This document shows, piece by piece, positions 43,283 through 53,182 of a stretch of DNA of 64,000 nt. The translations under genes were made by a program, and so were the position numbers. Within the stretch, counting starts at the first letter, position 1, and each line of letters opens with the position of its first letter. This stretch comes from Patiriisocius sp047730165 (lineage in GTDB: Bacteria; Bacteroidota; Bacteroidia; Flavobacteriales; Flavobacteriaceae), in NCBI RefSeq assembly GCF_047730165.1, contig NZ_CP159834.1, positions 930,001 through 994,000 of the forward strand, given 5' to 3'. The notes below the pieces were generated by a model. It saw nothing but the letters and a program-made list of their open reading frames with translations, did not search any database and had not been told where the DNA came from.

Positions 43283-46008
43283 TAGATGATTTCTTTTTCT
43301 GTAAAGGGAATTTCAGGATTTAATATTTCAGTAATGATAGCGAAGAGCTGCTCCTTATACTGGGCTAATACCTCTTCATCAATGATGGCGTTTTTTGTTC
43401 TACTTGCGGCAGCGGGTTTTGTAGCAAACTTTAAGAAACCTGCACCTAAGTTTTTGAATGAGATGATTCCTGCTTCTGCGGTATCGAGACCATATTTGCT
43501 TTGATACATGGTAGCATAGGCGAGTACTTGAAAAGCTTTGCTGTATTTATATTCTTCTGTAATCACATCCCATTCGACTATGTGAAGGTCAGAGGCGTTT
43601 ACTTTTCCAGTTTTATAATCAATAATTCTCAGGACGCCGTTGTAGCGGTCTATTCGGTCAACTTTTCCTCCAAGTATTACGGGGAAGTTGATGCCAGGAA
43701 CATCTAGAGACTCTTTAAATTCTTCTTCTAGTGCGGTCACCACTATCTCGTTTCCTGCTTCAACATCTTTAATTTCTAGGTTAATAAAATTGCTCACAAA
43801 TTTCTTGACCACTTCATAAATGATGAGGTTTTTCCCTCTTGTATAATCGCCTTCTTTGTACACATCAGAAAACTGTTGCTTCACTTCATTTTCTATAAGG
43901 GGTAATAATGCCTTTAATATTTCTGTAGTAAGGATGTTATTGAGAAGCGGCTTGTATAGATTTTCCAGTGTGTTGTGTACGATGGTTCCCATGGTATTTG
44001 CCGCAACGGTTTCTTCTACTTCTTCTAGCTCTTTTAACCTTAAGATACGTTGTTTGTAAAAGTCTAATGGGTTTCTAATATAGCTTGTCAAAGCAGAGGG
44101 AGACAAATAACCGGCGGCCATTTTATGAATGATTTCCATCACAGCTTCTGTCTTTTGCACTGTTTTCTTTTCTGGGGTCGAAATAGCAATCTTGTGAGCA
44201 ATCACGGTTTTTGACAGCTCGTGATTGGGGAGATTATACACTTCTAATTGCTTAATAAACCTACTCTTCTCACCCGTGTTTATTCCATCTGAATGGGTGT
44301 TGTAGAGTAATGTGCAATTTTCTGCGCGTTGTATCGCGTGATAAAAGTGATAGGCATAGATAGCATCTTTTTCTGTGTATTTAGGAAGTTCGAATTGTTG
44401 TTTTAAGTCATACGTAATAAAAGAGGCGTTCGTTTTTCCAGAAGGCAAAGTGCCTTCGTTAACCGAGGTCATTATCACGTTCTTAAAATCTAAGACTCTG
44501 GATTCTAACAAACCCATAATCTGAAGACCATCATAGGCGTCGCCTTTAAAGTCTAAGGTTTCTGTCCCTAAAAGCTGCTTATAGAGGCTGTGTATGGCGC
44601 TGATGCTATCTAGGTAAGCGTATTGTTCTTGAAGCGATTCTAGCTGCTTAAAAACGCTTTGAAGCTGAAATAGCACAGCGCGATCTGTCGCTCCTAGATC
44701 GTCTTGTTCTTTAGCGATGTCGATACAAGCCAAGCAATTTTTAATTGTATTATTTTCAGCGCCATTCCAATTTGTGAATAATAGTCTTGTAATGGTAGTG
44801 TCTTCTTTTGCTATAGTAAGCAATTGATCTAATGAGCTATAGGCAATGTTGTTTTCTTGCAGATATGTGATGATGTCGCCCCCATTTTTAAATAATAGTT
44901 TGCCAAAAGGATGGGTCACAATATTATTAATGTCTCGATAATAGATTTGCGAGGTATCCTTAATTTTAAGTTGCAATAAGATGTCAAAGAATGACGACAA
45001 CGGAAACGTAGCTAAGGGCACTCCCATAGTAACATTGACCTTCTTTACATTTGCCGGCAAAGAATGAAGCATAGGCACTAACAATGCTTCGTCTGCTAGT
45101 ATTATTGCTGTTTCTTCCAGTGCTGCTGCGCTCATTTTTGACAACAGATCTCCTACATATTTTACCTGCGATATGTTTTTTGAAGCTTCAACAAGTGCTA
45201 TTTTTTTGGGTTTTAAAAAATGAGTACTCTGTATTGAAAATGGTTGGCTATTATAGATTTTCCATTTACTAGCGTATTCCCGCATAAATAAGGAAACACT
45301 GTGCGTGTTATCATCGAAGAAATTGCTGTCCGCGTCCCAGATAATTTCGGCGAGGTTAGCAGCTACTAATTCTTGCATAATAACCTGTTCTGCTTTGTTC
45401 AAAGCATTAAAGCCAATAAAGATGTGTTTTGTATTTTGTTTTGCCGCGATATAGTGTTCAATCTCTTCTGCGGCTTTTCTATTAACAAGTCCCTGATAAC
45501 CGTTGTCATTTTTTAATAGTGAATCTTTAAGTGTTTTATAAAACTCTGGAAGGCTATTCCAGAAGGTTAAATAGCTCTCTATAAGTGGTGTTTTGTCTTG
45601 TTTGAGATACCAGTGATTCACATCTTGAATACTTGCTAGATAATTAAAGAAGGATTGATGGTCTAGAAGATATCTGTCTATTTCATTAAAATCTCCAAGA
45701 AGTGTTGTTGCCCAAGTGCTATAGGAGCCAAAAGATTCTTTTTCTTTAACAGCAACCAGCGTTTGATACACGGCATAGCTCTTAAACAATAGTTGTGTGT
45801 TGTCAACTATTTTTAAGTTAGCCACCTCTTCTATAAAAGCTTCGATGTTTATTATCCTCGGGGCAAACGCAGTTTTATTAGAGCGTTTCTTTAAATAGTC
45901 TAAAAGGAAACCACCCGCACGTTTACTAGGTAGAATTAGGGTAAGGTCTGAAAGAGAATCGTAGTTGGCATCAAGGTAATCAAGGGTTTCTTCCAGAAAT
46001 TTTTGCAT
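43282..46008 (-). CDS. AddB-like recombination nuclease (PD-(D/E)XK)
   Basis: 908 residues. The N-terminal half is an inactivated helicase fold with LTLILPSKRAGGFLLDYL in place of Walker A; the C-terminal part is a PD-(D/E)XK nuclease: SPSALTSYIRNPLDFYKQRI, GTIVHNTLE and GGKVDRIDRYNGVLRIIDYK (active Asp and Lys near 775-800). AddB works with AddA in resecting double-strand breaks and degrading linear DNA. Its expected partner is at 48811-51984 on the same strand, but ompA and kbl lie between. No four-Cys Fe-S cluster pattern is apparent, as is common in Bacteroidota members. Confidence 0.85.
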   Translation of the reverse strand: MQKFLEETLDYLDANYDSLSDLTLILPSKRAGGFLLDYLKKRSNKTAFAPRIINIEAFIEEVANLKIVDNTQLLFKSYAVYQTLVAVKEKESFGSYSTWATTLLGDFNEIDRYLLDHQSFFNYLASIQDVNHWYLKQDKTPLIESYLTFWNSLPEFYKTLKDSLLKNDNGYQGLVNRKAAEEIEHYIAAKQNTKHIFIGFNALNKAEQVIMQELVAANLAEIIWDADSNFFDDNTHSVSLFMREYASKWKIYNSQPFSIQSTHFLKPKKIALVEASKNISQVKYVGDLLSKMSAAALEETAIILADEALLVPMLHSLPANVKKVNVTMGVPLATFPLSSFFDILLQLKIKDTSQIYYRDINNIVTHPFGKLLFKNGGDIITYLQENNIAYSSLDQLLTIAKEDTTITRLLFTNWNGAENNTIKNCLACIDIAKEQDDLGATDRAVLFQLQSVFKQLESLQEQYAYLDSISAIHSLYKQLLGTETLDFKGDAYDGLQIMGLLESRVLDFKNVIMTSVNEGTLPSGKTNASFITYDLKQQFELPKYTEKDAIYAYHFYHAIQRAENCTLLYNTHSDGINTGEKSRFIKQLEVYNLPNHELSKTVIAHKIAISTPEKKTVQKTEAVMEIIHKMAAGYLSPSALTSYIRNPLDFYKQRILRLKELEEVEETVAANTMGTIVHNTLENLYKPLLNNILTTEILKALLPLIENEVKQQFSDVYKEGDYTRGKNLIIYEVVKKFVSNFINLEIKDVEAGNEIVVTALEEEFKESLDVPGINFPVILGGKVDRIDRYNGVLRIIDYKTGKVNASDLHIVEWDVITEEYKYSKAFQVLAYATMYQSKYGLDTAEAGIISFKNLGAGFLKFATKPAAASRTKNAIIDEEVLAQYKEQLFAIITEILNPEIPFTEKEII

Positions 46009-46020
46009 ACCCTAAAAATA

Positions 46021-46051
46021 AGAAACGCCCCCTTAAAAAGGAGGCGTTTCT
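46021..46051. terminator. Rho-independent terminator
   Basis: AGAAACGCC (46021-46029) pairs with GGCGTTTCT (46043-46051), extended by CCTT/AAGG after a bulge. It ends the ompA transcript before the AddB-like gene. Confidence 0.8.
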
Positions 46052-46081
46052 AATAAAACTTATTGTGTATTTTTAATAAAC

Positions 46082-47476
46082 TTATTTTACTAAAGAAACT
46101 TCAACACGTCTGTTTTCTTGTCTTCCAGCAGAAGTTTGATTCGACGCTTTAGGACGAGTTTCACCATATCCTAAAGAACTTAATCTAGCGCTATCTACAC
46201 CTTTACTTTCTAAGTATAGCTTAACAGAACTAGCTCTTTTCTCAGAAAGCTCTAAGTTGTAAGTGTCTCTTCCACTACTATCTGAATGTCCTTCAATAAG
46301 GAAATTAGTTGTTTCGTACTCATTCATAATATCAATCATTGACTGAATAGCAGAGTAAGAATCTTGACGAACCGTAGTTTTGTTATAGTCAAATAAGATA
46401 GTTCTAGAGTATTGGTTCAATTGCTCCATGATCTCAGTTGTGATTTGTGGCTCAGGACATCCTTTTCTAGCTACTGTTCCAGGAACATCTGGACATTCAT
46501 CATCTTTATCAAGTACACTGTCACCATCTCTGTCTGCGCAACCGTTGTTTGCAGCAGAACCAGCTTCATCAGGACAAGCGTCATCTTTGTCAAGCACACT
46601 GTCACCATCAGTATCGGGCCATGGGCAACCATCGTTTGCAGCAGGACCAGCTTCAGTAGGACAGTTGTCTTTATTGTCAGCAAGACCATCACCGTCAGTG
46701 TCAGGGCATCCCATCATCTCTGCAGAACCTGCGGCATCAGGACAAGCATCTTCTCTGTCTTCGATTCCGTCACCGTCAGTATCAGGACATCCGTTAAATT
46801 CTGCAAGACCTGGAGTATCTGGACACTCATCATCTTGATCGTAGATTCCATCACCGTCTCTATCAGATCCGCCAAATTTAAATACAAGACCTAAACTGTG
46901 TTGCATGTGCTTTGTTCCGGTAGCATCATCAAATGCATACTTGTAAGCAGACTGTGCGTTAAGTGCAAATTGTTCTGATAACCAGAAGCGTACACTAACA
47001 ATACCGTTTGCAGTACCAAATCCTTGGTCATTTAACCAAGTGTATCCACCACCGATTCCTAGAGATGGGTCTAACCATCCACCAGCACCGTTAACTAAAT
47101 CTCTAAAGCTATATTTAATCTCTCCATCCGCACCATAGTAACTTAAGTCATCTACTATTACGTCACCAACCTTTTCGATTCTGTTAATTGTTCCCGCTAC
47201 TCCTATAGAAAAATTACTACCTACATAGCGTGAAATCGCTAATCTAGATACAGAAGGAAGGATATTCCAGTGATCCTCAATGTTGAAGAACTCAGAAGCA
47301 AATTCTCCGTTCATGCTATCTTCCGTTGTTTGACCGTCTCTAAGACCAACAGGAAAAGTGTCTACTGCGTTCACACCGATTTCAACAGCCCATGGGTTGT
47401 TTTCGTCTTGCGCATTCGCTGAACTAAAACCCAATACTAGGCAAGCTGCAACGAATAAAATGTTAAGATGTTTCAT
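46082..47476 (-). CDS. OmpA family outer membrane protein with thrombospondin type 3 repeats
   Basis: 464 residues. Signal peptide (MKHLNILFVAACLVLGFSSA), an N-terminal beta-barrel (about 25-215), five calcium-binding TSP3 repeats (D.DGDGI.D..D.CPD pattern, about 217-340) and an OmpA peptidoglycan-binding domain (about 345-464: ILFDYNKTTVRQDSY, EGHSDSSGRDTYNLELSEKR, YGETRPKASN). It tethers the outer membrane to the cell wall; the acidic repeats form a rigid Ca-dependent spacer. Own promoter and terminator, so transcribed alone, probably at a high level. The long open frames on the opposite strand come from the repeats. Confidence 0.93.
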   Translation of the reverse strand: MKHLNILFVAACLVLGFSSANAQDENNPWAVEIGVNAVDTFPVGLRDGQTTEDSMNGEFASEFFNIEDHWNILPSVSRLAISRYVGSNFSIGVAGTINRIEKVGDVIVDDLSYYGADGEIKYSFRDLVNGAGGWLDPSLGIGGGYTWLNDQGFGTANGIVSVRFWLSEQFALNAQSAYKYAFDDATGTKHMQHSLGLVFKFGGSDRDGDGIYDQDDECPDTPGLAEFNGCPDTDGDGIEDREDACPDAAGSAEMMGCPDTDGDGLADNKDNCPTEAGPAANDGCPWPDTDGDSVLDKDDACPDEAGSAANNGCADRDGDSVLDKDDECPDVPGTVARKGCPEPQITTEIMEQLNQYSRTILFDYNKTTVRQDSYSAIQSMIDIMNEYETTNFLIEGHSDSSGRDTYNLELSEKRASSVKLYLESKGVDSARLSSLGYGETRPKASNQTSAGRQENRRVEVSLVK

Positions 47477-47510
47477 ATTCGATTGTTTAATTTTAAGTGT
47501 TAATTAATCA

Positions 47511-47518
47511 CAAAAGTA
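47511..47518 (-). promoter_or_regulatory. -7 promoter element of the ompA-type gene
   Basis: TACTTTTG on the minus strand, an exact TAnnTTTG, 34 bases before the ATG at 47476. Confidence 0.6.
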
Positions 47519-47602
47519 ACTTGTTAATGTTTATTAACAAAAGCAAATCTATTAAATTTTTCATAAATACACACGGTACAGGGCTAAGTTAAGTACACAG
47601 GC

Positions 47603-48796
47603 TTAAATAACAGATAGTTTTTCACCAACAGATATAAATGCGCTTATTGCCTTATCTAGATGGATCTTAGTGTGCGCAGCAGATAGTTGTACCCTTATTC
47701 GAGCTTTATTCTTTGGTACTACGGGATAAAAGAAGCCGATTACGTAGATACCTTGTTCTAAAAGCATGTTTGCCATATTTTGAGACAACTTCGCATCGTA
47801 AAGCATTACTGGGACAATAGCAGAATCACCTTCTACTATGTCAAAACCTGCTGCTTTCATTCCTTTTTTAAAGTAATTTGTGTTTTCTTCTAGCGTATCT
47901 CGAAGCGTGGTATCGTTAGCGAGCATCTCAAAAACCTTAATGGAAGCTCCAACGATGGCAGGGGCTAACGAGTTAGAGAATAGATAAGGACGAGATCGCT
48001 GTCTTAATATTTCAATAATTTCTTTTTTACCTGTAGTATAACCTCCCATTGCACCTCCTAGTGCTTTCCCCAAAGTACCTGTGATGATATCTATTCTACC
48101 CATCACGCGCTTTTCTTCTAGGGTACCTCGTCCGGTTTTACCAATAAACCCAGTAGCGTGACATTCATCAATCATAACCATGGCGTCATACGCATCTGCT
48201 AGGTCACATATTTTATCTAGTGATGCTACCACACCGTCCATAGAGAATACACCATCTGTTACAATGATCTTGTGGCGTGCTCCGGCTGCATTAGCTTCTT
48301 GCAAGCGTGTCTCCAGTTCTTCCATATTGTTATTTGCATACCGATACCTGGACGCTTTACACAAACGCACACCATCTATAATAGATGCGTGGTTTAAAGA
48401 ATCGCTAATAATAGCATCTCCAGCTCCTAATAAAGGTTCAAACACACCTCCGTTGGCATCAAAAGCGGCTGCGTATAAAATGGTGTCTTCGGTTTTATAA
48501 AATTCAGCTATTTTTTCTTCTAGTGTTTTATGTATATCCTGAGTTCCGCAGATAAAACGCACAGAAGACATCCCAAAACCATGGGTGTCCATTGCATCTT
48601 TAGCTGCTTGGATCACGTCTGGATGTGATGACAATCCTAAATAATTGTTAGCACAAAAGTTCAACACGGTTTCGCCCGTAGAGATAGTTATTTCTGCTCC
48701 TTGTGGTGATGTAATAATACGTTCCGTTTTATAAAGTCCGTTATCTTTTATGTCTTGTAATTCCTGCTGTAAATGTTCTTTAATTTTTCCGTACAT
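47603..48796 (-). CDS. kbl: Glycine C-acetyltransferase (2-amino-3-ketobutyrate CoA ligase)
   Basis: 397 residues, PLP-dependent alpha-oxoamine synthase: glycine plus acetyl-CoA to and from 2-amino-3-ketobutyrate in threonine breakdown. NFCANNYLGLSSHPDVIQAA, MIDECHATGFIGKTGRGTLE and TGTLGKALGGAMGGYTTG (Schiff-base Lys near 243) are the family signatures. Length and start are standard. It follows the AddA-like gene by 14 bp on the same strand, so the two probably share a message; a threonine dehydrogenase is not in the window. Confidence 0.93.
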   Translation of the reverse strand: MYGKIKEHLQQELQDIKDNGLYKTERIITSPQGAEITISTGETVLNFCANNYLGLSSHPDVIQAAKDAMDTHGFGMSSVRFICGTQDIHKTLEEKIAEFYKTEDTILYAAAFDANGGVFEPLLGAGDAIISDSLNHASIIDGVRLCKASRYRYANNNMEELETRLQEANAAGARHKIIVTDGVFSMDGVVASLDKICDLADAYDAMVMIDECHATGFIGKTGRGTLEEKRVMGRIDIITGTLGKALGGAMGGYTTGKKEIIEILRQRSRPYLFSNSLAPAIVGASIKVFEMLANDTTLRDTLEENTNYFKKGMKAAGFDIVEGDSAIVPVMLYDAKLSQNMANMLLEQGIYVIGFFYPVVPKNKARIRVQLSAAHTKIHLDKAISAFISVGEKLSVI

Positions 48797-48810
48797 AATA
48801 GGGTAAGTTT

Positions 48811-51800
48811 TTATGAGCCCAAATTTACTTTATTTACCACGATCTCTTCATTAGTATAGACTAATATTTTATCCCTAATCACAAAGCCCATATCGATTAA
48901 GGCGATGGCATAACTTGTGATCTGCTCGTCGTGATCATAATTAGGACTTCCAGTTTTATAATCTATGATGGTCACGCCATTGTCCTCGTGAAAAACCAAA
49001 CGATCTGGTCGTAACACACGTCCGTCTTTGGTAATAATATCGCGTTCATTTTCACTGCTTCGGAAATTTTCAAACAAAAAAGCCAACTCTGGATAATTTA
49101 CAATTTGCAAAACAACCACTTTTAAAGATGCGAGCGCGGCTGCAGAAAGAGTGCCACCAAGCTGCAGTGCAGAAAACACAGGAGTTACATCGCTTTTATG
49201 TTTAATAAGCTCCATCGTGTTGTGCACTAAATTCCCAGTGTCGATGGCTTCTTTGGTGTTGGTTCCCCAAAGCATAGCGTCTCTCGTGATTACCTTAATA
49301 TCGTGTTGCTCTGGAGCAATACATATATAGTTAGGGTGGCTTACTGTAGTTGTAGCTGTCTCTTTTTGTAATTGTCTCTTCTGAAATGTGCCAAACGTAT
49401 ACACCTTATCTTCCCCATCCCATTTGCTTTGGCTTTCAAGAAACCCTTTAAATACTTGCGGAAATGTTTTAATGTCATTACCAGTTTTGATAGTACTTGG
49501 CGTTTCAGAAAAAATATAAAGCTGCTCTACTGCCCGGGTGAGGGTTACATAGAGTAAATTTAAATTATCCAACTGTAAGGTTTCTTGCCTCACGTTGTGG
49601 AGTTCACTCCCTGCTTCACTAAACCCGGCTACCTTACTAGAATAGTTAATGAGCGTCTCTTCAAACCCAAACTGCCACTCGTCTGGCAAGGGAATCCAAG
49701 TGGTGGCTTGATTCTCCTTATTTATAGTTACATCTGCAAACGGGAAAATCACAACAGGAAACTCAAGTCCTTTAGACTTGTGGACGGTCATAAACTGCAC
49801 GCCATCCGTCCCAGTTCCAGAGCTTATGGATGCCTTCTTTCTTTTCTTTTCCCAATGTGCTAAAAATCCTAATGTATCTGCGCCAGCCTGTTGTTCATAC
49901 TCAAAGATAAAGTCCATAAAACCGAAGAGGTACGCATCTGCCGTATCTGCAAAACCAAATTGTTCAATAATATACTCTGCACTTTCATACACAGACGACT
50001 CTCTTAGTTTCTCCCAGGAAAACGCAATATGGTATGCTTTGATAACTTCGGGAAACGCTTCGGTGCTTTGTTCTGTAAATGCTGTAAAGAAGAAATGCTT
50101 GTCTTCTTTTATATCGAGATGATCATATAAAAAGTCAAGAACAGCAGCTACCAGTGTTTCTTTGTCTTGTGGGCTCACGCTTACTTGTAATAAGCCTATG
50201 ATAGCCTGTACAAAACCAGATTGTTCTAGCAATAATGTTTCAGAAGAAATAACAGGGATTTCGTGCTCCATTAAAAAATCACTTAACATGATTCCATCTG
50301 CGCGTCGTCGCGTTAGTATGCAAATGTCGCTATAACTAAAGTCGTTTTCTAGAAGGTTTTGTATGGTGCTTAGTGTTTTCTCTTTATACTCCTCTTGTTT
50401 TTCTGCCTTATTAGCGCCAACCACAAAAGACATTTCTACATATCCTGCTTGATCCTTATTTGAGTCTTGATGATTGCCATCTAAGTACAATTCTTGATGC
50501 ATCGGGTTATTAAAGATGCCTGAAGCATAGGTGAAAAACGCATTGTTAAAAGTGACTACTTCTTTTAAACTTCGATAGTTTACAGGTAAATTTTCAACCT
50601 GCGGTTGCACACTCGGGAAAGGGGAGTGCCCATTAATCATATCTAAAAATTGTTCTGGTTTGCCGCCACGCCAGCGATAGATAGCTTGCTTTACATCGCC
50701 CACAAGTAGTAAAGAACCCTCTTTGCTGTCTTTGGTTTGTGTGAGTGTGTTTTCAATTAGCGGATGCAAATTTTCCCATTGCATAACAGAAGTGTCCTGA
50801 AACTCGTCCACAAAAAAGTGTCGATATCGTTCACCCATACGCTCATAAATAAAAGGAGCGGGTTGGTTTTTTATCTCCTTATTAATAATGGCATTAAATT
50901 GAAATAAGGGCAATACGTTTTGTTCTACTTTTATCTCTTCCAGTTCTTTTTGTACAAGGTTAATTACAGAAATTGGCGTGATTTTTCTAAGTACAGCATC
51001 TATAAAAAGAAGCGTCGAGATTTGAGCTGAGGTACTTTCTACTATTTCAATAAAACCTGGCGTCAACTCGTCTATTGCATCTGCGGCATCCGGTCGTTCT
51101 TTCCTTACTTTTCCTGCGTATAACTCTTTGTCTCTTATGTTAAGGATCCATTTGGTTTGTAAATTACTATCAAAATTTCCACGCGCCAATTTTACAAAAT
51201 GATCATAAAAATAGCCACTACTAAAGTCTAACCTAATAAGTTCGTGTGCTGCTATACTCGTGTTTACGACTTTCGCCTTTTCAATTATTTCTTCCGAAAT
51301 ATTCTTGTATTTAACACTTAGTTCTTGTTTAAAGTGAATAAAATCTGAAAGTGATTTGTCTTGAAGTTTTATCAGATGTGCAGCATCCTCTTCATTAGCG
51401 AGCATTTTTGATACGGCAAATAGGTCAAAACTTATATCCCAAGAACGATCGTCGTCCGTTTTTTCCATCGCAAAATCGACAAGTACTTTTGTGATTGCCG
51501 AGTCTGTGCCTGCTTTATTAATGAGTGCGTCAACGGCTTCGGTCAATAGCGCATCAATGTCAAGCATTACCTCAAAGTTTGATGGCAGCTTAAGGTCTTT
51601 AGCAAAAGTACGAATCAATCGATGATTAAAACTGTCTATGGTTTCTACACTAAAAGCCGCGTAGTTATGCAGTAAATGCCTTAGTATGTCGCTAGCTCTT
51701 TTATGTAAAACCAAGGGTTCTAGTTGTAGTGTTTTAGCTATGTCAAGAAACATAGGAGGCTCATTAGATAGTACTCGCTCATCTGCAAATTCAACAAGGC

Positions 51801-51984
51801 TATCCACAATGCGTTCTTTCATTTCTGCCACTGCCTTATTTGTAAAGGTCAAGGCAAGGAGTTGGCGATAATAGCTGTCTTTAGGCTGCTGTAGTAAAGC
51901 GCTTAAGTAACGCTTGACTAGACTGTAGGTTTTGCCGCTACCTGCAGCGGCATCATAAATAAAAAAAGGGGCAGTAGTTTTCAA
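48811..51984 (-). CDS. AddA-like UvrD/Rep family helicase-nuclease
   Basis: 1057 residues. IYDAAAGSGKTYSLVKRYL is the Walker A motif at the N-terminus; LALTFTNKAVAEMKERIV (motif Ia), FVDEFQDTSVMQW (Walker B), VGDVKQAIYRWRGG (motif III), FMTVHKSKGLEFPVVIFPFA (motif V region) and NLLYVTLTRAVEQLYI (VI) follow in order. A C-terminal PD-(D/E)XK nuclease is present (DRLVFHEDNGVTIIDYKTGS). The N-terminus is uncertain: TTG at 51984 gives MKTTAPFFIYDAAAGSGKT, matching the family; TTG at 52029 adds 15 residues. It should act with the AddB-like protein in double-strand break repair. Confidence 0.88.
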   Translation of the reverse strand: MKTTAPFFIYDAAAGSGKTYSLVKRYLSALLQQPKDSYYRQLLALTFTNKAVAEMKERIVDSLVEFADERVLSNEPPMFLDIAKTLQLEPLVLHKRASDILRHLLHNYAAFSVETIDSFNHRLIRTFAKDLKLPSNFEVMLDIDALLTEAVDALINKAGTDSAITKVLVDFAMEKTDDDRSWDISFDLFAVSKMLANEEDAAHLIKLQDKSLSDFIHFKQELSVKYKNISEEIIEKAKVVNTSIAAHELIRLDFSSGYFYDHFVKLARGNFDSNLQTKWILNIRDKELYAGKVRKERPDAADAIDELTPGFIEIVESTSAQISTLLFIDAVLRKITPISVINLVQKELEEIKVEQNVLPLFQFNAIINKEIKNQPAPFIYERMGERYRHFFVDEFQDTSVMQWENLHPLIENTLTQTKDSKEGSLLLVGDVKQAIYRWRGGKPEQFLDMINGHSPFPSVQPQVENLPVNYRSLKEVVTFNNAFFTYASGIFNNPMHQELYLDGNHQDSNKDQAGYVEMSFVVGANKAEKQEEYKEKTLSTIQNLLENDFSYSDICILTRRRADGIMLSDFLMEHEIPVISSETLLLEQSGFVQAIIGLLQVSVSPQDKETLVAAVLDFLYDHLDIKEDKHFFFTAFTEQSTEAFPEVIKAYHIAFSWEKLRESSVYESAEYIIEQFGFADTADAYLFGFMDFIFEYEQQAGADTLGFLAHWEKKRKKASISSGTGTDGVQFMTVHKSKGLEFPVVIFPFADVTINKENQATTWIPLPDEWQFGFEETLINYSSKVAGFSEAGSELHNVRQETLQLDNLNLLYVTLTRAVEQLYIFSETPSTIKTGNDIKTFPQVFKGFLESQSKWDGEDKVYTFGTFQKRQLQKETATTTVSHPNYICIAPEQHDIKVITRDAMLWGTNTKEAIDTGNLVHNTMELIKHKSDVTPVFSALQLGGTLSAAALASLKVVVLQIVNYPELAFLFENFRSSENERDIITKDGRVLRPDRLVFHEDNGVTIIDYKTGSPNYDHDEQITSYAIALIDMGFVIRDKILVYTNEEIVVNKVNLGS

Positions 51985-52103
51985 AGACGTTGTTTTATTC
52001 CTATAAAAATACGGCTTTCTCGTGACCAAGCTAGTATCAAAGAACTCTATTGTGCTATAAAAATCTTATAAATTCTCTAACAGTTTAATACACCTTGTTT
52101 GTG

Positions 52104-52111
52104 TAACTTTG
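52104..52111 (+). promoter_or_regulatory. -7 promoter element of sodA
   Basis: TAACTTTG, an exact TAnnTTTG, 38 bases before the ATG at 52150. Confidence 0.6.
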
Positions 52112-52149
52112 AGCTACCGAAAAGAATTATTAACTTAAAGACAAGAACT

Positions 52150-52758
52150 ATGGCTTTTGAATTACCAAAATTACCTTATGCATACGATGCATTAGCGCCA
52201 CATATAGACGAACGAACCATGCAAATACATCATGGTAAACATCATCAGGGATATACCAACAACCTAAACGCTGCCATTGAAGGAACTGATATGGAAGGCA
52301 AAACCATCGAGAACATTTTAATGAATCTTGATATGGACAATAAAGCAGTCCGTAATAATGGTGGAGGTTTTTATAACCACAGCCTTTTCTGGCAAGTAAT
52401 GTCCTCAGATGGAGGCGGAGAGCCTAGCGGCGAATTAATGAGTGCTATTAAAAGCTCATTCAATTCTTTTGCAGATTTTAAAGAGAAGTTTTCTACTGCG
52501 GCAAAAACACAATTTGGATCAGGATGGGCTTTCTTATGTGTCATGAAAGACGGATCACTTGATATTTGTGGGTGTCCTAATCAAGATAATCCATTAATGC
52601 CAGGCGTAGGTTGTGGCGGTCGTCCTATCTTAGGATTAGATGTATGGGAACACGCATACTACTTAAATTACCAAAACAAACGTCCAGATTATGTTGCAGC
52701 ATTTTTTAATGTAGTTAATTGGGAAGAAGTAGGAAAACGCTTCTTAGAGAATAAATAA
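52150..52758 (+). CDS. sodA: Superoxide dismutase (Mn/Fe)
   Basis: 202 residues, cytoplasmic, converts superoxide to oxygen and hydrogen peroxide. The start MAFELPKLPYAYDALAPHID, QIHHGKHHQGY (first metal His), NGGGFYNHSLFW (second His) and GLDVWEHAYYLNYQN (Asp and third His) are intact. An insertion ICGCPNQDNPLMPGVGCGG before the third motif contains three Cys and is longer than in E. coli SodA; I believe it is normal in this family. The ATG at 52150 agrees with the family; an upstream reading to 52099 crosses the promoter. Confidence 0.95.
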   Translation: MAFELPKLPYAYDALAPHIDERTMQIHHGKHHQGYTNNLNAAIEGTDMEGKTIENILMNLDMDNKAVRNNGGGFYNHSLFWQVMSSDGGGEPSGELMSAIKSSFNSFADFKEKFSTAAKTQFGSGWAFLCVMKDGSLDICGCPNQDNPLMPGVGCGGRPILGLDVWEHAYYLNYQNKRPDYVAAFFNVVNWEEVGKRFLENK

Positions 52759-52792
52759 ATTTATAGAATTATTATTCAATTATCCCTTTTTC

Positions 52793-52819
52793 TGCTTGTT
52801 TGGAAGAAGGGATTTTTTG
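52793..52819 (+). terminator. Rho-independent terminator of sodA
   Basis: ATCCCTT (52793-52799) pairs with AAGGGAT (52808-52814) followed by a T-run. Confidence 0.8.
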
Positions 52820-53097
52820 TTTGATTTTTTTTGGAAAGACCAGCAAGGTTTAAATTATGTGTTATTCTAAAAATAGTACCGTATTTGTATCCTAAGTTTT
52901 CTAATCAAAAGGGGTATTCACTGGGCGGAGCTGATTGTGATTCCAGACCAGAAGATTATCTGGATAAGCGCATACTTATGTTAATTAAAGCCTAGAAAAA
53001 AAGATGAAAGACTATTTAAGAATGTGAAACCGCTCGGATTATACTTTGCTAAAAATTCAAAACCCAACAGTGCTCTCGAACCCAGAATTTAGCGCAT

Positions 53098-53169
53098 AAA
53101 AAAAGATGGAAAGATCCATCTTTTTTTGCCCCAAATCTACCATGAACTTAACCTACTTATGCTATGGTA
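53098..53169 (-). ncRNA. Candidate small RNA, copy 1
   Basis: Read on the minus strand, a TATATTTG -7 element (53175-53182) is followed by about 30 nt conserved with copy 2 (CCATAGCATAAGTAGGTTAA, then GTTCATGGTA) and then a strong 13-bp terminator hairpin with a T-run (53098-53127, core GATGGA/TCCATC). The unit would yield an RNA of about 72 nt. A short frame starting at the conserved ATGGTA also exists, so a leader peptide is possible. Confidence 0.5.
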
Positions 53170-53174
53170 TTATT

Positions 53175-53182
53175 CAAATATA
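53175..53182 (-). promoter_or_regulatory. -7 promoter element of small RNA copy 1
   Basis: TATATTTG on the minus strand; identical and identically placed in copy 2. Confidence 0.5.

Noticed and set aside
46412..46894. Long open frames antisense to the OmpA-type gene
   Set aside because: They are mirror frames of the TSP3 repeats (repetitive GAT/GAC codons); their protein is Ser/Thr-rich low complexity, and the sense gene is certain.
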